Assembly: GCF_004217145.1 (NCBI RefSeq)
Contig: NZ_SHKR01000001.1
Location: forward strand, 117,583-181,582
Source: Kribbella rubisoli
GTDB lineage: Bacteria > Actinomycetota > Actinomycetes > Propionibacteriales > Kribbellaceae
DNA length: 64,000 bases
Direction: 5' to 3'
Program-made: the position numbers and the translations under genes
Shown: in pieces, positions 17,901 to 26,400 of the stretch
How positions within the stretch are numbered: the stretch's first letter is position 1
Layout: each line of letters opens with the position of its first letter
The notes under the pieces: generated by a model
Seen by the model: the letters and a program-made list of their open reading frames with translations, nothing else
Database searches by the model: none
Told to the model about the DNA's origin: nothing

Positions 17901-19157
17901 CCGGAGGGCGCGATGCCCCTTCGGTCCGTGCCGTTCGGGCGGGGTGAGAAGAAGCAGGACCAGCTGTTCGACAACCTCAGCGCCGTACTGCGGCAACCGC
18001 AGTACCTCGGCCGGCGTGGTCTGGCCGACTTCCGGCACCTGATCCGGGCGACGCTGAAGCCGAGCGCGCTCAAGGCGAAGATCGGGCGGCTGCTCGACGG
18101 CGGCATCGACCTGGTGCCGATGGCCAGGCCGGGCAACGGGAAGACGATGATCAATGTCACGGTCAACTCCGTCCCGGTCGGCTGGGAGCTGGACGGCGAC
18201 CCGTCACCGGGTCAGGAGGGCCACGTCTGGCGTAGTCAGCGGGTGGCCCGCTCCGGCAGCGCGCGCAACCGTCGTACGCCGTTGACCGCGACCGGCGGGC
18301 TGGACGGCGGGATCGCGTCGGTCAGCGGCTCGATGGGTGAGCAGGTCAAGGAGCAGACCGGGGACGCGAACGGCAGCCGGCTCGAGCTCAGCCGCTTCCT
18401 CGAGGGCCAGATGGTCACGGTCCGGATCCCGGTCGTGTACGACGCCACGATCCGCACCAGCACCGACGACGGCCGCGGCGAGCAGGTCACGAAGAAGACC
18501 GCCCACGTGCCGAACCTCGCGAACGGCCAGATGTACGTGCGGATGCTCGCCCACCGGTACCTCGAGGGCCTCCGGCAACTGGAGCAGGGCGCGGCGCTGG
18601 ACTCCGTCCTCGCGGATTCCCGGCTGCAGGCCGTGCAGGAGAAGCTGGGACGTCCCGACATCGTCATGACCGAGTACGGCGAGGGAAAGGACGCGGCGCT
18701 CTACCAGCCGTACCGGCCGCTGCTCGCGGCGATCGACCAGGCGCAGGCGACGCAGAAGCCGGTCGTGCTGCTGGTCAAGGAGGCCGACGGCACACAGCGG
18801 AAGTACCAGGCCCTGCCGGGCGATCCCACCCGGAACAGGCCTGCGACCCTGCTCGGGGTGAACGACGGCGGTTTCGCCTCCGCGTTCGCGACGCTGAATC
18901 GTCAGCTGGCGCGGATGGCCGAGGGCCGGGTCGACCTGCGCGAGCTCTACAACACGTCGTCGCCGGACGGCAGCTTCAGCGGCAAGGTCGCGGCCGAGCT
19001 GGAGAAGTCCGGCGTACCGCGGGATGTGCTCAAAGCGCTCGACTACACCACCGCCGCGCGCACGATGACGCCGGCGGCCGCGCCGGCCGCGCACCATCCG
19101 TCGAGTGGCCGAACCATTGCACCGACCGGCCACGGCCAGACGATGAGCGGACCTTGA
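11973..19157 (+). CDS. giant repeat protein A
   Basis: 2394 aa, function unknown. Residues 1-450 are helical and basic; about 455-590 form a coiled coil (SVTELQSQSATKADTAQTAA, SAEETKRKADEEEQGLD). Six beta-rich modules follow, each with a Gly/Ser/Thr-rich stretch, at about 689-731, 936-1036, 1231-1306, 1481-1543, 1836-1883 and 2088-2143 (for example SGTSTSGGVSGRASGGPVAA). Between them are GRGPGQIRGVGQG (about 1112), LDLPLSAVSDAAERYL (about 1594) and the conserved C-terminal MAEGRVDLRELY (about 2314). No signal peptide, transmembrane helix or catalytic motif is recognised. GTG 11973 or GTG 12012 (GGGAGG just upstream, N-terminus matching protein B better) may be the start. Similar repeat regions occur in very large actinobacterial polymorphic-toxin-like proteins (recalled, not checked). 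Confidence 0.72.
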   Translation: MTTGEHLDTQREGVSRLTTPISSAADPTTRARWAVGTALGILHPSAVPLRNGRVWLTGRDDMVPAYVMRALEAQLARRAADRAADDRLLAEAVCVLGAEVARARGQVPARGAVGALDQYLRGPGLDQSRRTEAEALLRYALTSAAPDDPEAAARLDRLPGSARPVALSTIVSASATISRDALVLGVNGPVNGPPNRPAGRRHRAPVGNNHRRAEGRRVWTSQVHGTGLVTGAGGRPSGQTDLTGSGALTALAAMNQVDLAASVTDQPTVDLQRQLAILRTTATDVPQHVRVEIGKTTLGAMAQGIIRSGTADDPHILQISPRLADEQLRHVWTHQLSLMTQEIAAARADRPRGVLRRLKSVFGHERSDRRLNADHAAYQVMVRDWQQARAETLANGAPSGPRSLSDLERDLNGLARTIRRHGGAEPVLPWSAEAIAGPDATAFGVAAARASERPAPHSVAHLREEVVTQIQSLEASVTELQSQSATKADTAQTAAESAEETKRKADEEEQGLDVGAAERARMLRVNATAAENRSTRHKEISAAYGDAAAEAQHALTAYRTLLDGIDSGGSQGQLKALADAARSQVTKYEQSCNAAMPVADVLMTGTPEGAPVELPVDVINEELAANGASRQLPRTGPLPLESAEYRLLLSQDGMVFPVPGDGDGSISEMPEVRVRMRARNIREITRRDFEMAEQMSGTLGEGGISAGTTNTHSGSTTVGLNLQPIIALAAPGTPLHAAAQLTTPKLEVTHGHTLADNAGESGYHMRGRVSVHRGESLLVEWDGVLEVEVRNSPTEPWSPVRSIDAGTQQTWVASPYTVKSAAKTVTLAGLGRAQDVTGEFPRYTMDNVDGLRGVATDVLRKAQERYGDLDEVTASHISGLIVTDTPRLIHDMSRPGGVTRSFRAADNNEYELTWELTPDWSKAELVGEFSFEMGMEDVPVGFLGGNASQTYGASLTGTGSLSFPGVRDAAHPLGAATALNDVGGSGVNLSPSVSAGRNVSRQGGQNISNTTISPVVHRFMGTQGVKVPLQATATLRRVGDRKPPIVSNGACTAHMRVAEGDLLRAGGRADAKAVQRDEHDAIRMDQDGRALLRTDPEPPTGPQTAPPWMGRGPGQIRGVGQGLVQNIVGADAACHDALVGLRAQGLVPELDEYDRPRGDRPATRAQLANHERVVQAISAARLGAGMNEACQGGLIVVLEDEGFAGTPRWRPYRLTVDQEYDKNTGAFVSEGRGTSTNENQVPLGISSVASSRTIGRSSSVPVSAGIEAGIAPAKGVRGWAAKLGVKASRSAFMRNMSWTAGLRINRVTLSESTEPLDRVKQKIRIKFAEITDKGDATPLADVLGSMEIAYDSPLARAGTPMLAQAQAPTAEAVEQAMPVAVDAGNAADALVDAIPAIRADSTALPALHAALAPTSLVANRDWMNGTYKPTFMVVQAPGNPLHALRDGTILPQQYQVHIRGEAVSLTHVAMTQQNSVDINFTMSDVGYTSGTSTSGGVSGRASGGPVAADGSAYSGGLSLGRTGGTAQSTTVSETSGEERLLINAGTHHQFLEQYRMFADIVHNGQVVKTVPLPDATVQKLMAERRAMELYASGKLDLPLSAVSDAAERYLNDKLPLSPRVRGGFVRRYTLEKQGVTTGLAATHTTERFAAKLRAEGLTAADQYQTEDERLTASMDQSDELARTGRTMHATGPYKDSLGAAEVEKLVVVSGQLTQPADLAPQIEAQIDEIAPGLRNASPVLQAGVEIGFKPENLGGQLDDMLGPAGIEIPLEAPLDGRKHPDVMIGVVQARFEGDVIVRTVLTDKDGNILTDEHGRPKLAPEQAGGAEQGYDYEQRDRSVSRTKSISVGADGGVPGAGGVNPTAGVATDLTTTDTLGDGHQNTVLRRHGNFVRNLAERKVVFTTQVVRLHNAGAAAMSSTSAKLRRLDPDANVTRSAPRELTATLYTMMPEGELKDGPTPQTAELAEERPDHRTVRLPEGAMPLRSVPFGRGEKKQDQLFDNLSAVLRQPQYLGRRGLADFRHLIRATLKPSALKAKIGRLLDGGIDLVPMARPGNGKTMINVTVNSVPVGWELDGDPSPGQEGHVWRSQRVARSGSARNRRTPLTATGGLDGGIASVSGSMGEQVKEQTGDANGSRLELSRFLEGQMVTVRIPVVYDATIRTSTDDGRGEQVTKKTAHVPNLANGQMYVRMLAHRYLEGLRQLEQGAALDSVLADSRLQAVQEKLGRPDIVMTEYGEGKDAALYQPYRPLLAAIDQAQATQKPVVLLVKEADGTQRKYQALPGDPTRNRPATLLGVNDGGFASAFATLNRQLARMAEGRVDLRELYNTSSPDGSFSGKVAAELEKSGVPRDVLKALDYTTAARTMTPAAAPAAHHPSSGRTIAPTGHGQTMSGP

Positions 19158-19190
19158 AGGCGATGATTTCCGGACAGCGAGAGGGGCGGT

Positions 19191-19721
19191 ATGGCATTCG
19201 CGGTGGCGCGGACCAGGGACGAGGCGCAGCTGTACCTGGAGCTGCACCCCTGCCCGGACTGCGGGTCGATCGATGCTCCCTGGGAGCAGGCGCTGATCGA
19301 GGTCGACGGTGAGCTGACGTCCAGCTATGCCGCGAGCTGTCCCGGCTGTAACGCGCAACGCGAGTACCTGTTCGGCCTACCGGTTCGGGAGACGCCGGTG
19401 CGTGGCTGGCCCACGTTCGGCGGTCCGGAGCCGTCGGAGGTGCTGGATGCGGGCCAGTGGCTGGACGTCGCCGACACCGCCGCCTCGGAAGTCCCCGCGG
19501 ACCCCGCCGAGGCCGGTAAGGTGCTGGCCGTCGCGCGGGCAGCCGTGGACGAGGTGATCAAGTTCGTGCCGCCCGGCGCGGACGCCGTACCGCAGGACGG
19601 GTTCTGGACGCGGGAAGGTCGTACAGTCCTGGATGCGGAGCCGGGACGGTTCCGGCTCGAGCGGTTGCTGATAGCGCGTGACACGTACGACCAGCTTGGC
19701 CGAGAGCTAGGAGCGAGATAA
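19191..19721 (+). CDS. small zinc-ribbon protein of the giant cluster
   Basis: 176 aa, cytoplasmic. The N-terminus has CPDCG (residues 22-26) and CPGC about 30 residues later, a four-Cys zinc-ribbon arrangement. The C-terminal half carries EVIKFVPPGADAVPQDGFW followed by a helical RFRLERLLIARDTYDQLGRE. It is paralogous to the next gene (FG..S...DA.QW and E.IKF.P..AD.VP....W shared). ATG 19191 follows GAGAGGGG, 33 bp after the first giant gene, so it is probably in the same operon. No known function; a chaperone, adaptor or immunity partner of the giant is possible (inference). Confidence 0.68.
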   Translation: MAFAVARTRDEAQLYLELHPCPDCGSIDAPWEQALIEVDGELTSSYAASCPGCNAQREYLFGLPVRETPVRGWPTFGGPEPSEVLDAGQWLDVADTAASEVPADPAEAGKVLAVARAAVDEVIKFVPPGADAVPQDGFWTREGRTVLDAEPGRFRLERLLIARDTYDQLGRELGAR

Positions 19722-19724
19722 CCC

Positions 19725-20282
19725 ATGCTGACCGCTAGGACCCTGACCGAGGCCCAGATCTACGTGAGCCTGGTGACCGCGGCCGACCCGGAGGCGCCTG
19801 CGCTCGTGCCGGCCCGGCCCGAGCCGGGAGTCAACGTGACCGAAGGACCGGATGCGTGGGTCTTCGCGTCGCAGGCCGGCGAGATCACCATCCCGTACGC
19901 CTCCGAGCGTGCGGCCACCGCGGTCGGCGCGCGGTTCGGCCTGGGCAAGTCGCAGCTGATCGACGCGGCGCAGTGGGCGATTGTCTCCGCGTCGTTCGCC
20001 CGCCGGGCACTGGACGCCGACATGGCCTACACCGGCGCGCCGGATCAGGACCGCACCATCGTCGAGCTGAACTGGGAGTTCGCGGCCGACGCGGTCAGCG
20101 AGGCGATCAAGTTCCTGCCCGAGGATGCGGACGAGGTCCCGGACGCTGACATCTGGTCGGAGTACGGCGCTGCGGCGAAGGCCCGGCACCCGCATCTGGT
20201 CAGCCGCGCGAAGCTGGTCGACGACCTCGAGTACTACCGCGGCACGCTGGAGGATTTCCGCGCGCTGTACAAGCGATCCTGA
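19725..20282 (+). CDS. small paralogue of the giant cluster, without the zinc ribbon
   Basis: 185 aa, cytoplasmic. It begins ARTLTEAQIYVSLV, matching ARTRDEAQLYLELH of its neighbour. The cysteine-containing stretch is replaced by a Pro/Ala-rich linker and a beta-strand (VTEGPDAWVFASQAGEITIP). From SQLIDAAQWAIVSA on it follows the neighbour: EAIKFLPEDADEVPDADIW, then RAKLVDDLEYYRGTLEDF. So it is a diverged duplicate that lost the metal site. ATG 19725 is 3 bp after the neighbour's stop, with AGGAGCGA upstream. Together they are probably coexpressed partners of the giant proteins. Confidence 0.68.
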   Translation: MLTARTLTEAQIYVSLVTAADPEAPALVPARPEPGVNVTEGPDAWVFASQAGEITIPYASERAATAVGARFGLGKSQLIDAAQWAIVSASFARRALDADMAYTGAPDQDRTIVELNWEFAADAVSEAIKFLPEDADEVPDADIWSEYGAAAKARHPHLVSRAKLVDDLEYYRGTLEDFRALYKRS

Positions 20283-20371
20283 CGTGACGAAGGCCACCGG
20301 CAGAAAGTTACTGTACTGGTGAGAAACATGTCGAAAACCTGAACATAAGATGGCTAATGTCCCCGCTCACA

Positions 20372-20389
20372 GCCGGTGAAAGTACCGGC
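20372..20389 (+). other. hairpin before giant protein B
   Basis: GCCGGT and ACCGGC form a six-base stem around GAAAGT, 22 bp before the TTG start of giant B and just ahead of its GGGGAG ribosome-binding site. It could limit translation of the second giant relative to the first or mark an attenuator. No T-run follows. Confidence 0.35.
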
Positions 20390-20411
20390 ACGTTGAACGG
20401 GGAGTGCTGGG

Positions 20412-23400
20412 TTGACGTCTGCCGCGATCACCGTGGACGACCCACAGGGTCGTGCGCGTCAGGCGCTCGGGGTGGCGTTCGGTATCGCGGCTCCGGAGGC
20501 GATCGCCCTTCGTGACGGCACCTTCCGGCTAAGGCACTCGCGGGAGCGGTTCGCGCGGAAGATGCTGCGGCGGCTCGATCGCAGGCTGGCCCGCCGCGCG
20601 GGCGACATCACCGACGACCGGCTCGTCGCCGAGGCGGTGGCGCTCGTCGGCGCCGAGCTCGACCGCGTTCGGGGCGGGTCCCGCGCGGACGGCGCCACGC
20701 GGGCGCTGGACGCACTGCTCGATCTGCCGGGTCTGCCCGAGTCCCAGCGGGCGGAGACGCAGGCGCTGCTCCAGGACGTCCTCGACGGCAACCAGCTTGC
20801 TACCGACGCCGACCTGCGCCGCCTGACCAACGTCCGCGGCCGCCGTCACTCCCCCGGCCGCCCTCTGGCGGCCGACCTGATCGCCGAGTCGCAGGCCCTG
20901 ACCCACGACGCCGAACGCCTCCTGCGAACACCAACGCCGACTGTCCCGGCTGTCAGCAGTCCAGGCACCCCGTCGCGCGGATTCTTTCGCCGGCTCGTGC
21001 AGGAGAGCCGCACCGCGGCCGACGGGTATCGCGAGGCGCGTGATCGCCGGGCCGAAGCGCAGTACGAGGAGTTTCGGCAGCTCAGCCGCGAGTGGCGGGA
21101 GCGGCCGGGGAGCCGTCCGCTCGAGGACATCGAACGAGACTTGGAGACCCTGTCGCAGGCGATCCGGCGTGACGGACATCCGGCGCCGCGCCTTCCGTCG
21201 GCCGGGGTGCAGGTGGTCGTCCCGGACATCCCGCACGGACCGGACGACAGCTTCCGTGCACACGTACGTCGGCAGATCGCCGACCTCGAGTCCGCAGCCG
21301 CGGATCAAGCTCGCCGTGCCGACGTACGCACCCGCAGCGCGGCGACCGCCGGTGACCAGGCCACCGAGCTGTTCGCGGCGGCCGACCGGCAAGCTGCGAG
21401 TCAGGATGCGTCAGCCCACGAGCGCGCCCGCCGGATCCGCGCCCAGGGCGTACGCCGGCTGCGCGTCGCCGAGCGGCACGCCCAGATCGCGCAGTACTGC
21501 ACCACCGCCGCAGACCAGGCGCGTGCAGCTGCCGACGCCTACCGAAACCTGCTGGAGTCGGACGACCTGCCGACCGCTATGCAGGCGGCCGCCTCGCAGG
21601 TGGAGGCCTATCAGAAGGCGACGGCGGCAACGCTCCCGGCGGAGGGCGTGCTGCACAACGGGCTTCCGTCCGGCCGGCTGCCGCATCTGACCAGGCTGTG
21701 CCGGGAGCTCAACCAGGCTCTGGCAGACCGCAAGTCGCCGTACAGCTTCACCCCGGACGTTCTGCATCGGGCGCTGCGGGCGGAGAGTCGCCGGATCCTC
21801 TCGCCGGACGCCTTCGTGCTGACGATCGGGAACGAGCCACGCGCCGATGTCGACGGGCTCATCCAGTTCCACCTGAAGCTCGATCCCGGCGAGCTGCAGG
21901 AGGTCCTGGACAGTCCGCTGACCATCGACGAGGCCCAGGTCGGCCAGGTGGTCCAGGGCGGGTACAACGTCGCCACCTCGGCGATCCAGACCTCCGGTGC
22001 GACGCTCGGCGCCGATCTGCGTGTCATGACCGAGGCGCTGCCGGACACCAGCAAGCTCAAGGCGGTCGCGAAGGTCGTCTCGCCCGGCGTGGAGTCAGCG
22101 ACCGGGCGCGGCCTCACAGTCAGCGGCGGAGCCACGGAGTACGCGCAGAGCGGTGCGGTCGAGGCGCTCCGCGGCGAGATCCTCCGGTACCGGTCGACGC
22201 AGCCGCGCTGGAGCTGGCGGATCCGCGAGTCGGCGGCCGGCGACTGGTCCGCCGTTCATGTCGTCGACTCCGGTGCGGAGCACGACACCGCCACGCTCGA
22301 CCTCGGGTACATCCACACCTACACGGTGCCGCCGCCGGCCGACCAGACCGACCTCGAGAAGCTCGGCCTGTCGGCGGAACGCAGTACGACGATGCCTGAG
22401 CACATGGCGACCCGCGTGGATGGGCTCAATGACCTGTGCGACCGGACGGTGGCGGAGCTGCGTCAACGCCTCGGATCGCTGGACCGCGTCGGCCACGACC
22501 GGATCCGCAGCCTGGTCGCCGAGGACGCGATGACCCGGCTGGACGAGACGACCCGGCCCGGCGGTGTCTGGCGACTGATCACGAACGGCGGGCGGCCGGT
22601 GGCCTGGGCGCAGCTGGAGACCGTCGCCGAACTGGAGACCGCGGAGCTGGTCAGCGACAGCTCCCCCGACCACAAGCTCGAGATCTGGCGGGTCGGCAAC
22701 TCCGGCACGTCCGGCACACAGGGCTTCAGCAACTCCCGCACACTCAGCGCCACGGCGACGACCGCGCTATCAGACGTCGGCTCGTCGACCGTCGACGTTG
22801 CACCGGGTGTCCGCGCCGGCCGGAACACCGGTCAGGAGGACACCGCGTCCACCGCCGATCTCGGCAGTCGTTGGAGCACCCAACGAGTAGCGCCGACCGT
22901 CGGCGTGAAGCTGCGGCTGCGGCACAAGGTCACCGTGCACCGCCTCGACCGCGCGGAGTCGTTCACCACCGAGGGCGAGGGCGACGCCTACCTGCGGATG
23001 GCGGAACGAGACGCCTTCCGCTACGGCATGCCGGTGCCCGCAGCGGCGCTCATTCGCGAAGACGGTCGCCTGCGCCGCGGCGCCGACGGCCGGCTATTGC
23101 TTCGCGGGGATCCGCACCCGACTGACACCCCGCTCCACCTGCCGGCGTGGCTCGGTAACGGACCAGGCCAGCTGCGTGGCGCGGGGCCTGCAATGATCCG
23201 GGAGCTGACCGGAGCCGACGAAGCCCTGCAAGGCTTCCTCGCGCACCTGTCCCAACAGTCGATGGTTCCACCGCTGGCCGACGGCCACCCATTGCCCCAG
23301 GGCCTTGCCGGTGAGGATCCGGCGGTCCTGCTCAGCCGGACGGAGAACTGGGAGCGTGCCTGCCAGCAGCTCGCCAGGCATCGCCTCGAGACCGGGTACG

Positions 23401-26400
23401 ACCACGCAGCGCAGGACCGGCTGACCTTCCAGCTCACCGAGCACCGCACCGGCCACCCGCCTCGCGTCCGGTCCTATCGCATCGCCATCGAGCAGCACTT
23501 CGACCGCGCGACGCCGATCGGTGTCGCGGACGACGACATGGTCGTCAACGTGGACATCGGCGTGAGTACGTCGGGTCGCACCAGCAGCCAGTCGCGGAGC
23601 CTGCCGTGGTCGGCGTCCCTCGGGGTCAGCAACGCTCCGGCGGCTGGGCAGTCAGGGAGTACGCCGCAGGCCCGCGCGTCGGTCGGCCGGTCGTCGATGG
23701 GCCGATCCCTCACCTCGTCGTCGAGTCGGGGCGCGTACCGGATGACAGTGTCCGAGTCGAGCGCGCAGGTCGCGGTGTTCGACGTACCGCACACGATCAC
23801 GATCAGCGAGATCACCGATGACGGCGCGTCGGTGCCGGTCGTGACGTCGGAGGGCAGCGCGCGGGTCTGTCTCGACAGCGAGTTCTGCGCCGGGCCTGAG
23901 CAGCCGACACCCGCCGTACGCGATCGGGTCGATCCGGGTCTGTTGCAGACCGCAACGGTCCAGCACGTCGACGCGCGTGATCCGATCGGGCGGCTGATCG
24001 AGGCCGTCCCGGAGCTCGGGCGGGGCGACAGCTCTGCGCTGCACCACCTCAGTGCCTTCCTCGCGCCGCGCAACCTCATCTCCCGGCCGGAGCTGCTCAC
24101 CACGGAGTACCGCACTGGTCTGGCCGTCAGCCCGGCGCCGTCCGACGCGCTGGAGGCAGTCCGACGCCGCGGCCTGAGCCCACGCCGTACTGCGCTCAGC
24201 GTCACCACCCGCGTGGAGAACCTCAGGTACGTCGGCAGCGGGCATCCGATCCTCGCCGAGCTCAACGTGACGCTGGCGAGCACCGGCAGTACGTCGGGTG
24301 TCTCCACCGGCGCGACGGCCGGCGTGAGTGCAGGCACCGGCTCGGTGTCGGCCGACGGGCATGGACACAGCGCATCGATCGGGCTGAACCGGTCGACCAC
24401 CGTTTCCTCGTCCGGCTCGGAGACGTCCACCAGCGGCGTCGAGCGGACGCTGATGCGGGACGGGCAGCACTACCAGTTCTGGGGCGACCTGGTTCTGGAA
24501 GCTCAGCTCCGGTCCGGCAGCGCCGCGGTTCGCGCGATCCCGCTGGACACCGGTGCCGTCGTACTCACGCTTCCTGAGGGCGATGCGCTCCGGGCCTACG
24601 GGCGGAACGAGCTGGACCTTCCGCTGCACCAGGTGTCGGATGCCGTCGAGCGGTTGCTCGACGACAACCTCGATCTCCCCCGCCGTACGACGACCGCGTT
24701 GCTGCGTCGGTACCGCATCGAGAAGGCCGGCGCCGACGGGCTTGCGGCGACTCACACGGACGAGCGGCTGGCGAAGAAGTTGCGCGAGGCAACGGGTCTC
24801 TCGACGCCGAGCGGAACCGGGCTGGACGCTGCGCTCGTGGAGGCGGAGGTCCTGGCGCGGTTGCGGGTCGAGGTGCCGATGCCGCGTAACTACGAGCAGA
24901 TGCTGGGTGCCGCGCAGGTCGACCGATCCTCGCTGCAGGACAAGGACGGCAACGACAGCGACCTGTTCCGCGAAGTGTGCGCGGCGGTCGCGGAGCATTC
25001 GCCACAGGCGCTGGACGACGCCGTACTGACCAATGCGTTGCGCGGTGATCTGAGCGGCACGCGATGGCGCAATCAGCTGGACGAGATGCTCGACCCGCGT
25101 GGATACGTCCGGGAGCTGCCGGTCCGCGACGGTGCCGGCACGCGCAGCCTCCGGGTCCGGGTGAAGGTGCGGTTCGTCGGCCCGGTGACGACCGAGGCGG
25201 GCGGGACGGAAGGGCAGAGCGGCAACGGGTACGGCCTGCAGCAGCTGTGGAGCCTGCGGGATCGGACCCGGAGCGTGACGGAAGGTACGTCGTACAGCGG
25301 TCAGGTCGGCGTGTCGGCCACCGAAGGAGCGGCCGCGACCATCGGCGCCGGCGCGGAGCTCGCTACGTCGACCACCTCGTCGAGCAGCGAGCTCAACACC
25401 CGCATCAGCACCGGCCTGTCGCTGTCGACGGTTCGGATCGAGCGGGACTACGAGGTCGTCATCGAGGTCGAGGACTCGGCAGAGCCCGGCGGCCAACCGA
25501 GGGCCGTGACTCGACGGGAAGCCTCGGGGCGGATCAGCCTGTCGGTGCCGGCATCCGTACTCCACTCGGCCCCCGTACAGGACGGCCCGGAGGTCGCCGA
25601 CCACCGGGCCGTCAGGCTGCCGGACAACTACCTCGTCGACGGCACCCTCCCCCACCAGCCCGATGCGCCGCCCGAGAACGCCCTGTTCGACGCGGCCGTC
25701 GCACGTCTCGGCCGACCTGACTTGTTGCGGAGCGCCGGCGTCCGGATGCATCAGACGACGCTGGAGTCGTTGCTCGGCGCCGCGAACCGGGCGGTCGCGT
25801 TCCAGGAGATGGCCGGCCCCTCGGGGCACGAACTCGTCCCGCTGGCGATCCCCGGGCAGACCGCGCGGGTCGTTGCCGTCCGGATCCGCGCCGAGGTTTC
25901 CGGTCTGGAGCTGATCTCGGATCCCGACGAGGACTCGACTACCCAGCTCGGCGAGAACTCCCGCGAGCTGCGCGTCAGCCAGCTGACCGCGCGCAGCAAC
26001 CGCCTACTCCCCGGCTCGCGGTCCATCGGCGGCACGCTGCCCGGCGGCGCGATCACGGTCGGTCTGAACTCCGGCCGGCGCGTCGGCGAGCAGGACACCG
26101 GCACGGTCGGCGTGCGTCACGAGACCGGCGTCTACGAATCCGGGCAGGTCGTCACGGTCAAGGTCAGCGTCGACTACCACCTCGACTTCGAGCGCCGCCG
26201 GATCGACCGCAACCATCGGCCGAAGGTGGAGCGCGCCGATTCGGTCCACCGGGCCGCGTCCGGCGAGGCGTACCTGACGATGTTCCGCCACGAGTACGAC
26301 GCGATGCGCGCCAGGATGGAGGCAGGCGAGCCCGCGCTCAGCGGCTGGGACCCAGAGCAGCAGACCAAGCCCGCCCGGGTCCGGACCGTCGCGCTGCGGG

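Noticed and set aside
14547..18038. 1163-codon minus-strand open frame inside giant A
   Set aside because: Arg/Gly/His-rich low-quality sequence with no motif; giant A is supported by its collinear paralogue and ribosome-binding sites.
18800..19157. A swappable toxin domain at the giant A C-terminus
   Set aside because: The C-terminal region is conserved with giant B (FAxxxxRLAxxAEGRVDLREL), and only a short variable tail follows; no nuclease or other toxin motif seen.
23652..25829. 725-codon minus-strand open frame inside giant B
   Set aside because: Same antisense bias as in giant A; no domain or start signal.
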